DNA of 64,000 bases from an uncultured Chloroflexales bacterium. GTDB taxonomy: Bacteria > Chloroflexota > Chloroflexia > Chloroflexales > Chloroflexaceae. The translations under genes and the position numbers were made by a program. This document shows, in pieces, positions 1 to 7,943 of the stretch. The notes below the pieces were generated by a model. It had not been told where the DNA came from. It worked only from the letters and a program-made list of their open reading frames with translations, and did no database searches. The stretch's first letter is position 1. Each line of letters starts with the position of its first letter. The DNA lies in contig CALGUG010000064.1 of the NCBI GenBank assembly GCA_937902315.1, forward strand, positions 186,001 through 250,000, read 5' to 3'.

Positions 1-30
1 ATCGCTCTCGTAACCCGCAAAGATCAACAG

Positions 31-57
31 CTAGGAGCCACGCTGCTCCCTTAGCTG
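31..57. other. Imperfect hairpin beyond the HIT gene
   Basis: The arms AGCTAGGAGC and GCTCCCTTAGCT face each other just downstream of the stop of the minus-strand HIT gene. There is no U-run, so this is at best a weak 3' end structure. Nothing else is visible in bases 1-76. Confidence 0.3.
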
Positions 58-76
58 GATCTCTACAAGTATCCCA

Positions 77-577
77 TCACTTTGGTTGATTAAAAAGAGG
101 CTCTAGACGCGCATATGTCTGATCAAGCGCTTCTGGGATCAGCTTCGTCCCTCCAACGATCGGCATAAAGTTTGCATCACCTTGCCAGCGAGGCACAATA
201 TGCAAATGGAGGTGTTCTGCGATGCCTGCACCAGCCGTTTGACCAAGATTCATACCAATATTGAATCCATGTGGCGACATGGTGCGTTGGATGATCGAAA
301 TCGCCCAACGCCCTGTGTCCCACAGCTCTTGAGCGATTTCAGGAGCGAGGTTAACCAGATCGGCGGTATGCTCATAGGGCACAACCATAAGGTGGGCGGT
401 GTTATAGGGATAGAGGTTCATCACCACATAAGTGTTGACACCGCGATACAGCACAAAGTTCTTAGCATCATCTTCGCGTGGTGCCTGATGTAAACCACAT
501 AAGACACAGCCTTCAAAAGCAGGCGGTTCGGCGTTGGTGATATAGCTATTGCGCCACGGCGTGAATTTGACTTCCAT
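77..577 (-). CDS. HIT family nucleotide hydrolase/phosphorylase
   Basis: A 166-aa cytoplasmic protein of the histidine triad superfamily, whose members cleave or transfer nucleotidyl groups from substrates such as diadenosine polyphosphates. The triad is seen as EHLHLHIVPRW, with His122, His124 and His126. A CVLC pair at residues 24-27 fits the zinc-binding branch related to Ap4A phosphorylases. The open frame reaches 9 codons further up to a TTG, but AAAGGGGA lies 9 nt before the ATG at 577, so I chose that start. The gene stands alone, upstream of a repeat-rich gap. The family is certain; the substrate cannot be read from the sequence. Confidence 0.85.
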   Translation of the reverse strand: MEVKFTPWRNSYITNAEPPAFEGCVLCGLHQAPREDDAKNFVLYRGVNTYVVMNLYPYNTAHLMVVPYEHTADLVNLAPEIAQELWDTGRWAISIIQRTMSPHGFNIGMNLGQTAGAGIAEHLHLHIVPRWQGDANFMPIVGGTKLIPEALDQTYARLEPLFNQPK

Positions 578-615
578 TCGATATTGTCCCCTTTCTAGAG
601 CCAAACAACAAACAT

Positions 616-621
616 ATTATA
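616..621 (-). promoter_or_regulatory. Possible -10 box of the HIT gene
   Basis: A perfect TATAAT lies on the minus strand about 40 nt before the HIT start codon. No good -35 is visible at 17 nt spacing, so the promoter call is tentative. Confidence 0.35.
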
Positions 622-726
622 GCGCTACTCGCATCGTTCGCAGGGCCGATTACGCCCAACTTCTCGCTTGAGCCTGCTACAAGCAGACCAGCATGCGGTG
701 AGGTCTCAACCCTCCATTCATTCCTT

Positions 727-750
727 GGCGCGTCCGCCTACGGCTACCAA
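727..750 (+). repeat. REP-like element copy 1
   Basis: Contains the core GCGTCCGCCTACGGCTACC. It is preceded by a CCATTCATTCCTTGG flank that matches the reverse complement of the flank of minus-strand copies. Intergenic. Confidence 0.85.
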
Positions 751-762
751 ATGGGCTAGCTT

Positions 763-805
763 GCCCTCATCCCCAGCCCTTCTCCCGCAAAGCGGGCGAA
801 GGGAG
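763..805 (+). repeat. CCCTCATCCCC...CTCCCGCAAAGCGGGCGAAGGG repeat
   Basis: A G/C-rich stem-loop (CTTCTCCCGC-AAA-GCGGGCGAAG) preceded by CCCTCATCCCC. Two related copies lie at 58045 and 58122. From general knowledge, repeats of this shape occur in intergenic DNA of many unrelated bacteria. Confidence 0.7.
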
Positions 806-910
806 CAGGTCCGCGCCCAAAACCTGATAGCAGTGCGCTACGTGCCCAGCTGTCCGGTCAATGCCAAGGACGCCAGTCTGTTCGCTTCAACACTCAAGTG
901 CGCCCATTTA

Positions 911-1031
911 ATACCAAATCCGTTTAAAGACGTGCATGCTCTTAGCCCAGAACAACGAAAAGCCAGGAAAGATCTAGTCACGTGCCGCACTGCCGAAGGC
1001 CAAGGAGAACCTAATCAACCGGATTTGGTAT
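911..1031 (-). mobile_element. MITE-like element copy 1 (full length, inverted)
   Basis: A 121-bp element bounded by ATACCAAATCCG and CGGATTTGGTAT, in reverse orientation to most other copies (the internal GCCGAAGGCCAAGG motif reads on the minus strand). TA at both edges fits a TA target duplication like that of IS630/Tc1 MITEs. No coding capacity. Confidence 0.7.
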
Positions 1032-1057
1032 AAGAGGATTCGCTAGGCGAGCAGAAG

Positions 1058-1101
1058 CCTGCTTGCAGCGTGCTGCAAGCAGGTCGCAGCGCACGCTGCG
1101 A
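1058..1101. repeat. Double perfect hairpin
   Basis: Two adjacent perfect stem-loops: CCTGCTTGCAGC/GCTGCAAGCAGG with a 2-nt spacer, then TCGCAGCG/CGCTGCGA. An equivalent pair of stems with different sequence lies at 63491-63536. Both pairs sit about 35 nt before a minus-strand REP-like copy, so they appear to be part of a composite repeat. Confidence 0.6.
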
Positions 1102-1136
1102 AGCGATTAGCGGCCTGAATGGGAGCTAGACGATGC

Positions 1137-1160
1137 TGGTAGCCGAAGGCGGACGCGCCA
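1137..1160 (-). repeat. REP-like element copy 2
   Basis: TGGTAGCCGAAGGCGGACGC, one base different from the majority core (GCCGAAGG instead of GCCGTAGG), as in copy 13 at 63563. A CTGAATGGGAGCTAG flank lies on the 5' side. Confidence 0.8.
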
Positions 1161-1244
1161 GAAGCTTATTTTGGGGAAAGAAACCACACCGCCAGAAACG
1201 TGAAGTGAAAAAAGTTCTTCATTTCGGCTAACGTACTGCCACCG

Positions 1245-1279
1245 CTCTCGTACCCTTCGACAGACTCAGGGTACGAGAA
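1245..1279. repeat. CCCTTCGACAGACTCAGGG palindromic repeat
   Basis: The arms CTCGTACCCT and AGGGTACGAG flank TCGACAGACTC. This matches a palindromic intergenic repeat type known from many bacterial genomes. The surrounding stretch (1166-1351) has an open frame, but it reads through this palindrome and is not a convincing gene. Confidence 0.55.
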
Positions 1280-1334
1280 GCCCTTGTAAAAAGCCTCTGT
1301 GTCTTGATGTCTCGTGTGGTGAAAGAAACAGAGA

Positions 1335-1365
1335 AAAGCTGCTCCCCGCATGGGGAGAGCAGCTT
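1335..1365 (-). terminator. Terminator of the lysine operon
   Basis: AAAGCTGCTC...GAGCAGCTTT hairpin followed on the minus strand by a T-rich tract, about 25 nt after the lysZ stop codon. Confidence 0.75.
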
Positions 1366-1389
1366 TGTGCTGTAGAAGGAGTTGCAGTG

Positions 1390-2193
1390 TTAGCGAATGG
1401 TGGTGCCTTCGCCCGCGAGGGCGCGGCTGACGCTCTGGGCGGCGCGGGCGTCGGCGATGATCACGCGGCCCACACCGTTGGAGACAGCCTCGCTGGCTCC
1501 GAGGATCTTCTTCTTCATACGACCTTGGGCGAAGGGCAGGTACTCTTCGACCTGTTCGCGCGGGATCTCGCGGATCAGACTCGACTCGTCGGGGTATTCG
1601 CGCAGCAGGCCCGGAATGTTGGAGAGCAGCAGAAGCGCTTCGGCCTTGAGCGCCGCCGCGACCGCCGCCGAGGCACGGTCGCCGTCGACATTGAGCGCTT
1701 CGCCATCGGTGCTGCTGGCGATCGGCGCGATTACGGGCAGATAGCCTTGGTCGAGCAGCAGGCTGAGCAGACCAGCGTTGACCTGCTCGATCGTGCCGGT
1801 CCAGTCGTCGCGCAAAATCTTCTGGCGACCGTCTTCGATGATGCGGATGGTCGACTTACGCTTACCTTCCAAGACCCGTCCGTCGAGGCCGGTCAGACCG
1901 AAAGCGTTGACGCCGCGGCGCTGCAGACCTTCGACCAAGCAGGTGTTGAGCTTGCCCGCGGTCGCCATCATAAAGATCTCGAGGGTCTGGCGGTCGGTGT
2001 AGCGGCTGGTGTAGCCGCTCGGCGAGGTTACAAAACGCGGCGGATGATCGAGCGCTTCAGCTAGGCGATTGGTGTCGTCAGAGCCGCCGTGCACCAGTAC
2101 GATGCGCTGGCCAGCCTTCCACTGGCTTGCCAGATCGTCGCAGAGGGCCTCGTAGTCGATGCCCGCGCTTCCACCGATTTTTACCACAATCAT
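1390..2193 (-). CDS. lysZ: [LysW]-aminoadipate 6-kinase
   Basis: A 267-aa amino-acid kinase that phosphorylates the side-chain carboxylate of alpha-aminoadipate held on LysW. This is the second step of the carrier-bound half of lysine synthesis. The protein opens MIVVKIGGSAG, has VHGGSDD near residue 37, and carries the glycine-rich and DGD segments of the NAG-kinase fold (VDGDRASAAVA). Its length is normal for LysZ and shorter than many ArgB proteins. It is the last gene of the lys operon, 76 nt after lysY. ArgB-like use in arginine synthesis cannot be excluded from sequence, but LysW and homocitrate genes in the same operon point to lysine. Confidence 0.93.
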   Translation of the reverse strand: MIVVKIGGSAGIDYEALCDDLASQWKAGQRIVLVHGGSDDTNRLAEALDHPPRFVTSPSGYTSRYTDRQTLEIFMMATAGKLNTCLVEGLQRRGVNAFGLTGLDGRVLEGKRKSTIRIIEDGRQKILRDDWTGTIEQVNAGLLSLLLDQGYLPVIAPIASSTDGEALNVDGDRASAAVAAALKAEALLLLSNIPGLLREYPDESSLIREIPREQVEEYLPFAQGRMKKKILGASEAVSNGVGRVIIADARAAQSVSRALAGEGTTIR

Positions 2194-2269
2194 GAGAACA
2201 AACCTCTTTCACGAATAGGCTTAGAACTGCGCTCGACCCGCTTGGGGAGCGCTTTTTCGGTCGATATGC

Positions 2270-3319
2270 TTAGATCGGATGTAGGCCAGTGAACTCAAGG
2301 GCGGTGCGCTCTTCAAAGCCACACATTAGGTTGAGACACTGCACCGCGCTGCCCGCCGCGCCCTTCATCAAGTTATCGATGGCGCAGATGCTGACGATGC
2401 GTCCGCTGGCTTCGTCGAGCGCGAAACCGATATCGGCATAGTTGCTGCCAGCCAAGATCTTCGGCTCTGGGAAGCGATAAATGCCCGTGCGCTCCTTGAC
2501 GATGCGAACGAAGGGCTGCTCCTTGGCGAAGGGGCGATAGGCGGCCCAGAGATCCTTTTCGCTGATGGGGCGGTTGGCGAAGACGTGAGCCGTCGCGAGG
2601 GCGCCGCGCACCAGTTCGACCGACGTGATCGAAAGATGAACGTTTTCGAGCTGCGTAATTTGCTGCACCTCAGCGGTATGACGATGGCCGACCGGGGCGA
2701 AGGAGCGCACCGCGCCGGAGCGTTCGGGGTGGTGGCTGCTCTCGCTCGCGCCCGCGCCGCCTTCCGAAGAGCCGACCTTAACTTCGACCACAATCGGGCG
2801 GCTGGTATCGACCAGACCGGCCTTGACCAAGGGCAGCAGCGCCAAGTTGGTGGCGGTGGCGTTGCAGCCCACGCCGCTGGCATAGTTCGCGCCGCGCAAC
2901 TGCTCGCGGGTCACCTCGGGCAGACCGTAGACAAAGCGCTCCAGCCAAGCGGGGTTGGGGTGCTCTTCGCCATACCAGCGGCGATAGAGATCAGGGTCCT
3001 TCAGACGGAAGTCGGCGCTACAATCGATAATGCGCGGAGCAAGCTGGGCGTACTTCTCGATATTTTTGGCCGCCTCGCCGTGGGGCAGGGCCAAAAAGAG
3101 CAGATCACAGGCTTCTAGTTTATCGGGATGTACGAATTGGATGGGAGCGCGCCCGCCCGCGCCGCTGCGCAGGTTGGGGTGAACACTGTGGATGTACTTT
3201 CCGGCGTTGCGGCCACTTGTGACCTGAGCGATCTCGACCTCGGGGTGAGAAAGTAAGAGGCGCAAGAGTTCGCCGCCGACATAACCCGATGCACCAACAA
3301 TAGAAACTCGCAGAGCCAT
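2270..3319 (-). CDS. lysY: [LysW]-aminoadipyl phosphate reductase
   Basis: A 349-aa NADPH-dependent reductase that converts LysW-aminoadipyl phosphate to the semialdehyde. It has an N-terminal Rossmann motif (VGASGYVGG, residues 8-16). The catalytic cysteine is Cys152 in GVGCNATATN, the LysY/ArgC pattern in which the bacterial ArgC proline is replaced. A GHRHTAEV histidine follows in the dimerisation domain. It lies between the Nudix gene and lysZ on the same strand. It could in principle also serve arginine synthesis. Confidence 0.93.
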   Translation of the reverse strand: MALRVSIVGASGYVGGELLRLLLSHPEVEIAQVTSGRNAGKYIHSVHPNLRSGAGGRAPIQFVHPDKLEACDLLFLALPHGEAAKNIEKYAQLAPRIIDCSADFRLKDPDLYRRWYGEEHPNPAWLERFVYGLPEVTREQLRGANYASGVGCNATATNLALLPLVKAGLVDTSRPIVVEVKVGSSEGGAGASESSHHPERSGAVRSFAPVGHRHTAEVQQITQLENVHLSITSVELVRGALATAHVFANRPISEKDLWAAYRPFAKEQPFVRIVKERTGIYRFPEPKILAGSNYADIGFALDEASGRIVSICAIDNLMKGAAGSAVQCLNLMCGFEERTALEFTGLHPI

Positions 3320-3454
3320 AAAACCTACACTCGTCGCTATTCAAAAAGACTAAAAAACTGCAGAAAAGAAAGCTTTTGTTTGATCTGAATCGCTCAGGTT
3401 GCTCGGCTGAAGGCTAGCGAAACTGCGAACGTGCCGCAGCTTCGCTAGCGCTGT

Positions 3455-4012
3455 TTAGCGATTCGACTGTTCGAATAAAAACCAGAGCAGCGCGGTCAAG
3501 CTGATGCCATCTTGCACTTTATTGTTAGCGATCAGTTGCCGCACTTCGGCCTGGGTGAACCACGCCATGCGCTGGACTTCATTGGTATCTTCGACTTCGC
3601 CGACCTTACGCAGAGCACGCCCAGCAAAAACAAAGGCGCGCTGGTTCGAGATGCCGTTGGAAGGGAAGAAGTCGCCGATCAGGTCGAGCTGTTCGGCCTC
3701 GTAGCCTGTCTCTTCGCGCAGCTCACGCTGAGCCGCGCTAGCGACCTCTTCCGTACTATAATCGGTTCCGCCGGCTGGCAATTCCCAGCCAGTGGTATCG
3801 GTGATGAAGCGGTAGTGCTCGATCATCAAGATGCGACCATCTTCGCCGATCGGCACCACTACCACCACCAGACGCGGGAAATCGAGCACATGGTGTCCTT
3901 TGATGACGCTGCCATCGGGCAAACGTACATCGTCGCGATGGAGGTTGATCCATTCGCTAGTGTAGATCGTTTCCCGCGCTAAGACTTGCCAAGGACGCTC
4001 TTGCTCGCTCAT
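3455..4012 (-). CDS. Nudix hydrolase (ADP-ribose pyrophosphatase type) inside the lysine operon
   Basis: A 185-aa protein with a complete Nudix box: GTDYSTE, seven residues, then RELREETGY, matching GX5EX7REUXEEXGU. The surrounding sequence (VLDFPRLVVVVVPIGEDGRILMIEHYR) is typical of ADP-ribose pyrophosphatases, which split ADP-ribose to AMP and ribose 5-phosphate. Its ATG overlaps the TGA of lysX in the sequence ATGA, so the two are translationally coupled. It has no known step in lysine synthesis; housekeeping of nucleotide by-products is only a guess. Confidence 0.88.
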   Translation of the reverse strand: MSEQERPWQVLARETIYTSEWINLHRDDVRLPDGSVIKGHHVLDFPRLVVVVVPIGEDGRILMIEHYRFITDTTGWELPAGGTDYSTEEVASAAQRELREETGYEAEQLDLIGDFFPSNGISNQRAFVFAGRALRKVGEVEDTNEVQRMAWFTQAEVRQLIANNKVQDGISLTALLWFLFEQSNR

Positions 4013-4851
4013 TGGCGCGCCACCGAAACCACGTAGTCGATGATGCGGCCCGGAATGTTCACGCCCGTAGTGTCGATGCTGTTGCGGAACTCCATGGTGT
4101 AGTTGACCTCGTTGATCATCAACTGACCATCGGTCGTCTCAAACACGTCGATCGCAACCACACCGCCACCGACCGCCTTAGCAGCCCGGATGCTGATATC
4201 GGCCAGTTCAGGCGTTACCGGACAGTTCGAGGCGTGTCCACCGCGCGCAGTGTTGGTGATCCAGTGCTCGCTGGCGCGGTAGATCGCACAGATGCACTCA
4301 TCGCCCACCACGAAGCTGCGGATGTCGCGGCCCGGCTTGGGAATGTATTCCTGCACGTAGTAGATGCCGTGCTGGTAGCTACCCAAGACATCGCGGTGCT
4401 CTAAAATCGCTTCGGCGGCGTCGCGGTCGTTGACCTTGCTGACCATGCGGCCCCACGAGCCAACCACCGGCTTGAGCACCGCCGGATAGCCCAGCTCCTC
4501 GATCGCTTGCAGAGCAGTCTCGGGCGTAAAGGCCAGCAGACAGCGCGGGGTCGGAATGTTGGCGTGGATCAGCGCCTGAGTGGTCAGGAACTTATCGCCG
4601 CAGGTGGTCGCCACCTCGTAGGTGTTGACGGTCGGAATGCCAGCGTCGCCGAAGATCTTGAGCATGTAGACGGCGCGGCTGTGCTGAATACAACGCTCCA
4701 GAACCACATCGTACGGGAAGTCGTGACGATGGAGATCGAAGACCTGCTCGCGATCGTCGATGCGGGTATAGTCGAGGCCGCGCTTTTCAAGCTCCGCAAA
4801 GAGCAGCTTCTCTTCGGCCCGGATACGCGAACATAAGACTGCGATACGCAT
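4009..4851 (-). CDS. lysX: alpha-aminoadipate--LysW ligase
   Basis: A 280-aa ATP-grasp ligase that joins the alpha-amino group of aminoadipate to the C-terminal glutamate of LysW. ATP-grasp features include PAVLKPVVGSWGR (ATP-binding Lys), YVQEYI and the metal-binding INEVNYTMEF near the C terminus. NTARGGHASNCPV lies in the substrate region and resembles LysX rather than RimK proteins. It starts 2 nt after the lysW stop codon and overlaps the Nudix gene by 4 nt. Confidence 0.94.
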   Translation of the reverse strand: MRIAVLCSRIRAEEKLLFAELEKRGLDYTRIDDREQVFDLHRHDFPYDVVLERCIQHSRAVYMLKIFGDAGIPTVNTYEVATTCGDKFLTTQALIHANIPTPRCLLAFTPETALQAIEELGYPAVLKPVVGSWGRMVSKVNDRDAAEAILEHRDVLGSYQHGIYYVQEYIPKPGRDIRSFVVGDECICAIYRASEHWITNTARGGHASNCPVTPELADISIRAAKAVGGGVVAIDVFETTDGQLMINEVNYTMEFRNSIDTTGVNIPGRIIDYVVSVARQ

Positions 4852-4853
4852 TA

Positions 4854-5021
4854 CTATTCTCCCCAGTCCTCTTCGACCTCGGGTGCAAGCGCCAAGGTGG
4901 GCGGATCGAGGTCGACGACCTCAAGTTCGGCACCGCATTCGGGGCAAGAGACGATCTCACCGGTCATGGTGTCGGCAGGAATATCGAACTCGGCGCTGCA
5001 TTCGGGGCAAGTGACGTTCAT
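4854..5021 (-). CDS. lysW: LysW carrier protein
   Basis: A 55-aa acidic carrier that holds the pathway intermediates on its C-terminal glutamate and protects their amino group. It begins MNVTCPECSAEFDIP. Two CPEC motifs (residues 5-8 and 26-29) form the zinc knuckle, and it ends in the diagnostic EDWGE. AAGGAGA lies about 8 nt before the ATG. The gene is short and easily missed by annotation cut-offs. It sits between homoisocitrate dehydrogenase and lysX, its direct partner. Confidence 0.96.
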   Translation of the reverse strand: MNVTCPECSAEFDIPADTMTGEIVSCPECGAELEVVDLDPPTLALAPEVEEDWGE

Positions 5022-5090
5022 GGTATCTCTCCTTAATTGAGTAATGAAAGCTTATGGTCTGAAACAGAGTACAAGATCGAACGACGGCGC

Positions 5091-6086
5091 TTAGGCCAGT
5101 CGAGCCAAAACTGCTTCGGTGAGATCGGCCGTATGGGCCTGACCACCGAGATCGGGCGTGTGGGGGCCTTCGCGCACCACGGCGGCGACTGCTTGCTGCA
5201 AGCGCTGAGCCGCTCCCGCTCGACCTGCCCACTCTAAGAACATGCCTATGCAGCTGATGGCTGCTAGGGGGTTGGCAATCTGCTTGCCAACGATATCGGG
5301 TGCGGCGCCGTGCACCGGCTCGAACAGCGCTTGGCTGGTGCCATAGTTGGCGCTGCTGGCCAGGCCGAGGCCGCCACCGTGGACAGCGGCGATATCGGAG
5401 AGGATATCGCCGAACATATTGGTCGTAACGATAACGTCGAAACGTTCGGGTGTACGTGCGAGGTGCATGGCGGCCGTATCGACCAGCAGTTCCTCGGTCA
5501 CAAGGTCGTCATACTCGCGAGCGACCGCGAGGGTGCTTTCGCGGAAAAGGCCGTCGCTGACGCGCAAAACATTGGCCTTGTGCACGATCGTGACCTTGCC
5601 CGGGCCATCGCCTGCGGCCTTACGACGGCGCGCCAAGTCGTAGGCGGCGCGCGCGATGCGCTCGCTGGCGGCGCGGGTGATCACGCGCTCGGCGATGGCG
5701 GTCGCGCCATCATCCTCCAAGCGCTCGCGCCCCAAGTAGAGGTCTTCGGTGTTTTCGCGCACCACCACCAAACTGGCGCCCGATTCGAGCGTTGTCGGGC
5801 GAATGTTGGCATAGAGCTGCAGAGCGCGCCGCATAGCCACGATCGGGCTGCGATAGCCGGGCACCGGATGGCTGGGCGAGGCGACCGCACCGAACAGCAC
5901 AGCATCGGCGTTGCGAGCGGCCTCAAGCGCGCTGTCGGGCAGAGCTGTGCCGGTCTCTTGAAAGACCGCCCAGCCCATTTGAGCTTCGCTCAGCTCGACA
6001 TCGGGAGCGAGCGCCCGCAAAACCCGCAGCGCTTCAGGAAGCACTTCTTGTCCGATCCCGTCGCCGGGAATAACACATAGTCGCAT
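5091..6086 (-). CDS. Homoisocitrate dehydrogenase
   Basis: A 331-aa beta-decarboxylating dehydrogenase that turns homoisocitrate into 2-oxoadipate. It opens MRLCVIPGDGIGQEV. The substrate loop reads VVRENTEDLYLGRER, the RENTE type of isocitrate and homoisocitrate dehydrogenases rather than the RELTGG type of 3-isopropylmalate dehydrogenases. Metal and substrate residues are present in VDTAAMHL and TTNMFGDILSD. It lies between the homoaconitase small subunit (24 nt) and lysW. Dual use with isocitrate or isopropylmalate is possible in this family. Confidence 0.88.
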   Translation of the reverse strand: MRLCVIPGDGIGQEVLPEALRVLRALAPDVELSEAQMGWAVFQETGTALPDSALEAARNADAVLFGAVASPSHPVPGYRSPIVAMRRALQLYANIRPTTLESGASLVVVRENTEDLYLGRERLEDDGATAIAERVITRAASERIARAAYDLARRRKAAGDGPGKVTIVHKANVLRVSDGLFRESTLAVAREYDDLVTEELLVDTAAMHLARTPERFDVIVTTNMFGDILSDIAAVHGGGLGLASSANYGTSQALFEPVHGAAPDIVGKQIANPLAAISCIGMFLEWAGRAGAAQRLQQAVAAVVREGPHTPDLGGQAHTADLTEAVLARLA

Positions 6087-6110
6087 GCTCGTTCTTCCTT
6101 GCTGCTTGGG

Positions 6111-6614
6111 CTATCGGGCAGGTTCGCCAGGGAAGCGGCCATATTGGCGGTAGAAGGGCACGATGCCGCCAGCGGCCCAAACTTCACGCAAGAACTCCGG
6201 CGGAGGCGGTAACTCGATCCGCTCGCCGCTCTCGGTGATAATCAGGCCCTCTTCGACCCGCAACTCGACCTCTTGCCCATCTTGGAGGCGCTCGGTGAGA
6301 TCAGCTGTGAAACATGGAATGCCTAAGTTTAACGCATTTCGGAAAAAGATGCGCGCAAACAGCGGCGAGATCACCGCGCCCAAACCGACTAGCTTGAGCG
6401 CCAGCGGAGCATACTCGCGCGAGCTTCCACAGCCGAAGTTCTTGCCAGCCACGATGATGTCGCCCGGCTGTACGTTGGGCGCAAAATCGGGGCGCGCTTC
6501 GACAAACGGATACTTGCGCAGATCATCTTCGTTCTTGAGCATATAGGGTGCGTAGCGTCCCGGAACGATCTGATCGGTATTGACATCTTCACCAAAAATC
6601 CATACGCGAGCCAT
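6111..6614 (-). CDS. lysU: Homoaconitase small subunit
   Basis: The swivel-domain subunit (167 aa from the chosen start) of a two-subunit hydro-lyase that isomerises homocitrate to homoisocitrate. It opens MARVWIFGEDVNTDQIVPGRY and has the conserved KNFGCGSSREYAPLALK. The open frame extends 12 codons further, but AAGGGAGAT precedes the ATG at 6614. Isopropylmalate isomerase small subunits are close relatives; the assignment to lysine rests on the operon. Confidence 0.86.
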   Translation of the reverse strand: MARVWIFGEDVNTDQIVPGRYAPYMLKNEDDLRKYPFVEARPDFAPNVQPGDIIVAGKNFGCGSSREYAPLALKLVGLGAVISPLFARIFFRNALNLGIPCFTADLTERLQDGQEVELRVEEGLIITESGERIELPPPPEFLREVWAAGGIVPFYRQYGRFPGEPAR

Positions 6615-6670
6615 GTCAGTATCTCCCTTTATGAAGGTGTTGCAAAGCAACAGGCAATAATCTCAGACGA

Positions 6671-7912
6671 CTAAGCGACAACTTCCTGCGGATGGGTGAT
6701 GTAGCCGGTCAGTGCGGTGGCTGCAGCTACTTCGGGCGAAGCCAAATAGATGTTGGCTTGTGGCGAACCCATGCGACCACGGAAGTTGCGGTTTCCGGTG
6801 AAGAGACAGACTTCGTCGGGAGCGAGCACACCCATGTGGCGGCCGATACAGGCGCCGCAGCCCGGCGTACCGAGCGCGGCACCAGCTTCCAGCAGGGTGG
6901 TCAGGGTGCCATCTTCGCTGGCGCGTCGCAAGGCTTCGCTGCTGGCAGGCACCACCAAGAAGCGCACGCCCGGGGCGACCTTCCTGCCGCGCAGAATATT
7001 GGCGGCGGCTCGCATATCTTCGTAGTGGCCGTTGGTGCAGGTGCCGAGGTACACTACATCGACGGCGACTCGTCCGAGCTCGCTGATGTCGGTGACGTTA
7101 TCGACGTAGTGCGGAGCGGAGATCTGAGGCTCAAGCGTATCGAGATCGATATCGACGATCTGTTGGTAGTTTGCACCTTCTTGGACGCGCAGCCACTCTG
7201 GTACTGGGCGGCCTTCCAGTGCGGGGCCGGTCGGCGGCACCAAGCCAGCCTTCGCGCCCACTTCGATCGAGAGGGTTGCCAGCGTCATGCGCTCGGCGAT
7301 GCTAAGAAAATCGACGCCGTGCCATTCAACCGCGGCATAGGTTGCGCCGTCGGCGCGGATGATGCGGGCGGCCCGCAGCGCTAAGTCCTTGACGCTGACG
7401 CCCGGACGGAAGCGGCCATGGGCGCGCACCAACACGGTTTCGGGCACTAAAAACCAGGTACGTCCGGTGGCGGCCGCTAGGGCAATATCGGTGGTGCCCA
7501 TGCCGCTGCCGAATGCGCCCACACAGCCATAGGCGGTCGAGTGGCTATCGCTACCGACGATCACCATACCGGGCTGAGCGAGGCCCTCTTCGACCAGTAC
7601 GGGGTGCGAAATACCGCGACCGACATCGTAGAGATGGGTGATGCCTTGCTGGCGAACCCAACGGCGCACTTCGTTCTGCTTTTCGGCGGTCTGAATGTTG
7701 GCGGCCGGGGCAACGTGGTCGATCACAACCGCGACCTTTTCGGTATCCCACACGCGCTCGGCGCCCAACTCTTGGTGCAGCACCTTGATGATGCTGGGCG
7801 ACAAGCTATCGTGCATCATTACCAAGTCGACGGCAACGGAAGCGACTTCTCCAGCGCGAACGGTCTTACCAGCGGCATGCGAAAGAATCTGCTCACTGAG
7901 TGTCTGTGCCAT
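6671..7912 (-). CDS. lysT: Homoaconitase large subunit
   Basis: A 413-aa aconitase-fold subunit that carries the [4Fe-4S] cluster. Cluster cysteines lie in GTCTNGHYEDM and in TPGCGACIGRH. GSDSHSTAYGCVGAFGSGMGTTD is the typical catalytic segment, here split only for description. The start is taken as the ATG at 7912: the GTG five codons upstream is embedded in its ribosome-binding site (GTGGAG). It partners the small subunit just downstream. As for that subunit, isopropylmalate isomerase activity is the alternative. Confidence 0.87.
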   Translation of the reverse strand: MAQTLSEQILSHAAGKTVRAGEVASVAVDLVMMHDSLSPSIIKVLHQELGAERVWDTEKVAVVIDHVAPAANIQTAEKQNEVRRWVRQQGITHLYDVGRGISHPVLVEEGLAQPGMVIVGSDSHSTAYGCVGAFGSGMGTTDIALAAATGRTWFLVPETVLVRAHGRFRPGVSVKDLALRAARIIRADGATYAAVEWHGVDFLSIAERMTLATLSIEVGAKAGLVPPTGPALEGRPVPEWLRVQEGANYQQIVDIDLDTLEPQISAPHYVDNVTDISELGRVAVDVVYLGTCTNGHYEDMRAAANILRGRKVAPGVRFLVVPASSEALRRASEDGTLTTLLEAGAALGTPGCGACIGRHMGVLAPDEVCLFTGNRNFRGRMGSPQANIYLASPEVAAATALTGYITHPQEVVA

Positions 7913-7943
7913 GATCTTGTTCTCCACTTGTCTGCTCTAAAAA

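Noticed and set aside
668..1033. A 121-codon frame on the plus strand
   Set aside because: It runs through a REP-like copy, a CCCTCATCCCC repeat and a MITE-like copy; its translation only reflects these repeats.
1387..2064. A 225-codon frame on the plus strand
   Set aside because: Antisense to lysZ, whose kinase motifs are complete.
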